Positions 20,101 through 22,076 of a stretch of DNA of 22,076 nt are shown here, piece by piece; within the stretch, counting starts at the first letter, position 1, and each line of letters starts with the position of its first letter. The position numbers were made by a program, and so were the translations under genes. The notes below the pieces were generated by a model. The model was not told the origin of the DNA. It did no database searches and saw only the letters and a program-made list of their open reading frames with translations. Origin of the DNA: JBQCHF01 sp051954955 (GTDB taxonomy: Bacteria > Actinomycetota > Actinomycetes > Motilibacterales > Motilibacteraceae); the NCBI GenBank assembly GCA_051954955.1, contig JBQCHF010000095.1, forward strand, positions 1 to 22,076, in the 5' to 3' direction.

Positions 20101-22076
20101 CCCCAGGACCCGCCGGCGACGTCGCGGCCACCGCGTTCCGCGCGGCGCGTGGCCGCCCGGCCCTGAGCCTGGTCCGCCCGCCGGCGCCGAGCAGCGCCGC
20201 GCCGTCCCTGGACCCTGCCCAGCAGGCGGTCGTGGACCATCCGGGCGGCCCCTTGCTGGTGCTGGCCGGGCCCGGCACCGGCAAGACCACCACGCTGGTC
20301 GAGGCCGTCGTCGCCAGGGTGGACGCGGGGATCGACCCGGAGCGGATCCTGGTGCTCACGTTCGGGCGCAAGGCCGCCGCGGAGCTGCGCGAGCGGGTCA
20401 CCGCCCGGCTGGGGCGCACCCTGCGCGAGCCGCTGGCGCGCACCTTCCACTCCTACGCCTTCGGCGTGCTCCGGCGCGAGGCGGTCCGCCGCGGAGAGCC
20501 CGCGCCCCGGCTGCTGTCCGGGCCAGAGCAGGACCTGCTGGTGCGCGAGCTGCTCGCCGGCGGCGTCGACGGCGAGGGCCGTCCGGTCCGCTGGCCGGAG
20601 ACGCTGCGCGCTGCGCTGCCCACCCGCGGTTTCGCCCAGGAGCTGCGCGACCTGATGATGCGCGCCACCGAGCGCGGCCTCGGCCCGGCCGAGCTGGCCG
20701 AGCTGGCCCGCCGCCACGGGCGCGAGGACTGGGCCGCTGCCGCCCGGTTCCTGCGCGAGTACCTCGAGGTGTCCGCGCTGGCCGCCCCCGCGGCCTACGA
20801 CCCCAGCGAGCTGGTCCGCGAGGTCGTCGCGCGCATGGATGCCCCGCCGCCATCCCGAGGCCGGCGGCCCGACGAGCCCGCGGAGGACCTGCTCGCGCTG
20901 CTGCACGAGGACGAGCTCGGGCCTGGGCTCGACGACCTGCACGACGACCTGCACGACGACCAGCACGACGACCAGCACGGCGACCTGCGCGAGCGCGAAC
21001 GGGCCGCCTACGACTGGGTGTTCGTCGACGAGTACCAGGACACCGACCCGGCGCAGGAGGAGCTGCTGGCCGCGCTGGTGCCCCCCGGCGGCAACCTCGT
21101 GGTCGTCGGCGACCCGGACCAGTCGATCTACGCCTTCCGCGGCGCCGACGTCACCGGCATACGGCGCTTCCCGCAGACCTTCCGCACGGCGGCCGGCGAG
21201 CCCGCGCCGGTGGTCGAGCTCACCACCTGCCGACGCAGCGCCCCGGCGGTGCTCGCGGTCGGCACCTCGGTGGCGCATGCCATGCGCGGCCGGCGCGGGC
21301 GCGCGGACCTGCAGGCGCTGGCGGACCGGGCACCGGGCCGGGTCGAGGTGCTGGTCGCGAACGGCGCCAGCGCCGAGGCGTCGCTGGTCGCCGGGGTCCT
21401 GCGCCGCGCGCACGTGGTCGACGGCGTTCCCTGGTCGCGGATGGCCGTGCTGGTGCGCTCCACCCGCGGCCGCCTGCCGGTGCTTCGCCGGGCCCTGCTC
21501 GGTGCGGGCGTGCCGGTGGGGGTCGCCGGGGAGGAGCTGCCGCTGGCCGAGCAGCCGGGGCTGCGCCCGCTGCTCGACGTCTACGCCCTGGCGTTGGACC
21601 CCGAGCGGCTGGACCAGGAGCTGGCGCTCGCGCTGCTCACCGGGCCGCTGGGCGGGCTGGATCCGGTCGCGCTGCGCCGGCTGCGCCGCGAGCTGCGCCG
21701 GGTGGAGCTGGCCGCGGGCGGGCGGCGGCCCTCCGCCGAGCTGCTGGTGGAGGCGCTGGCCGATCCGCGGGTGCTGCTGCTGGTCCCCGACGACGTCGCC
21801 GGTCCGGTCGAGCGCCTGGCCGCCCTGGTCGAGCGCGGCCGCTCCGCGGCCGGCGAGCCCGGCGCCACCGCCGAGACCGTGCTGTGGGCGGTCTGGGAGG
21901 CGAGCGGGCTGGCGGCCCGCTGGCAGGCGGCGAGCCTGGCCGGCGGCCCGCGCGGGGCGGCGGCCGACCGCGACCTGGACGCCGCGATGGCCCTGTTCGA
22001 GGACGCCGCCCGCTTCGTCGACCGGCTGCCCGGCGCGGGCCCGGAGGTTTTCCTCGCGCACCTGGCCGGTCAGGAG
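20097..22076 (+). CDS. adnA: ATP-dependent helicase/nuclease AdnA, N-terminal 660 residues (runs off window)
   Basis: A UvrD/PcrA-superfamily motor that, in mycobacteria, pairs with AdnB to unwind and cut double-strand break ends. GTG 20097 overlaps the ATL stop by 4 bases, and the frame is open without a stop to the window edge (660 codons). Motifs visible: LDPAQQAVVDH (38-48, Q-type motif), Walker A AGPGTGKTTT (57-66), TFGRKAAAELRERV (motif Ia), ARTFHSYAFG (Ib), VFVDEYQDTDPAQ (310-322, Walker B), GDPDQSIYAFRGAD (338-351, motif III), then the accessory 2B region. Motifs IV-VI and the RecB-type nuclease domain expected of AdnA (about 1050 residues in mycobacteria) lie beyond the window. Assignment to AdnA and not PcrA rests on the divergent motif I/II context and the ATL neighbour. 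Residues 279-298 carry an unusual repeat, described separately. Confidence 0.92.
   Translation, partial: MTPGPAGDVAATAFRAARGRPALSLVRPPAPSSAAPSLDPAQQAVVDHPGGPLLVLAGPGTGKTTTLVEAVVARVDAGIDPERILVLTFGRKAAAELRERVTARLGRTLREPLARTFHSYAFGVLRREAVRRGEPAPRLLSGPEQDLLVRELLAGGVDGEGRPVRWPETLRAALPTRGFAQELRDLMMRATERGLGPAELAELARRHGREDWAAAARFLREYLEVSALAAPAAYDPSELVREVVARMDAPPPSRGRRPDEPAEDLLALLHEDELGPGLDDLHDDLHDDQHDDQHGDLRERERAAYDWVFVDEYQDTDPAQEELLAALVPPGGNLVVVGDPDQSIYAFRGADVTGIRRFPQTFRTAAGEPAPVVELTTCRRSAPAVLAVGTSVAHAMRGRRGRADLQALADRAPGRVEVLVANGASAEASLVAGVLRRAHVVDGVPWSRMAVLVRSTRGRLPVLRRALLGAGVPVGVAGEELPLAEQPGLRPLLDVYALALDPERLDQELALALLTGPLGGLDPVALRRLRRELRRVELAAGGRRPSAELLVEALADPRVLLLVPDDVAGPVERLAALVERGRSAAGEPGATAETVLWAVWEASGLAARWQAASLAGGPRGAAADRDLDAAMALFEDAARFVDRLPGAGPEVFLAHLAGQE
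20931..20990 (+). repeat. Five 12-bp repeats in adnA encoding D-D-(L/Q)-H tetrapeptides
   Basis: Two copies of GACGACCTGCAC, two of GACGACCAGCAC and one degenerate GGCGACCTGCGC run in frame and encode DDLH, DDLH, DDQH, DDQH and GDLR (residues 279-298). They lie in an acidic insert between the Ib region and Walker B, which would be on the surface of the motor domain. Confidence 0.9.

Overview
This window is very GC-rich (roughly three quarters G+C by eye), densely coded and uses many GTG starts with GGAGG-type ribosome binding sites. Gene content points to a high-GC actinomycete, and my best guess is the Geodermatophilaceae (Blastococcus, Geodermatophilus, Modestobacter). The central and right parts hold a block whose membership matches, from memory, the Mycobacterium tuberculosis Rv3201c-Rv3213c neighbourhood: an orphan ParA (Rv3213c-like), a DEAD-box helicase (Rv3211, RhlE), a ferritin-fold protein (Rv3210c), DUF3107 (Rv3208A/TB9.4), a TetR regulator (Rv3208), MoeZ (Rv3206c), an alkyltransferase-like protein (Rv3204) and AdnA (Rv3202c). 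I take this as ancestral actinobacterial chromosome with lineage-specific genes inserted, not as a genomic island.

Layout. Positions 73-2771 (+): a MarC-type membrane protein, then a sortase-anchored (LPRTG) surface protein with a Thr/Ser/Ala-rich stalk. Positions 2778-5199 (-): an MpaB/DUF2236 protein, a single-domain ATP-binding anti-sigma-type regulator and an alpha/beta hydrolase. Positions 5255-6420 (+): ParA overlapping a small zinc-ribbon gene. Positions 6421-6875: a lower-GC gap ending in a 40-bp perfect palindrome that resembles the right end of an IS200/IS605-family element. Positions 6876-8501 (-): the DEAD-box helicase, which has no normal start codon upstream of its Q motif. Position 8806 onward: the ferritin-fold gene (+), convergent with DUF3107 and TetR (-). 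Positions 11082-12898: a small acidic protein and a conserved-looking unknown protein, divergently arranged. Positions 13107-14303 (+): moeZ, preceded by 27-bp repeats and a SigR/SigH-like promoter and followed by a strong bidirectional terminator. Positions 14384-16791 (-): an ABM/SnoaL fusion, a membrane-tethered zinc-ribbon peptide, a CDGSH iron-sulfur protein and a secreted beta-helix protein. Positions 16912-19473 (-): a large flippase-type membrane protein with a degenerate kinase domain. Positions 19714 to the end (+): an alkyltransferase-like DNA repair protein overlapping by 4 bases the start of adnA, which runs off the window.

How the parts work together. moeZ (sulfur transfer), the CDGSH protein, the ferritin-fold protein and the small cysteine-rich proteins suggest metal and thiol chemistry, and the candidate moeZ promoter fits a thiol-oxidative sigma factor. 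ATL and AdnA form a DNA repair operon (alkyl-base recognition and double-strand break end resection). The surface protein and the flippase-like protein concern the cell envelope. I saw no CRISPR array, phage module, tRNA or rRNA, and no clear new defence system. The most unusual items are the helicase start, the repeat and promoter structure before moeZ, the solo IS605-type palindrome, the pseudokinase-flippase fusion and the tetrapeptide repeat expansion inside AdnA.
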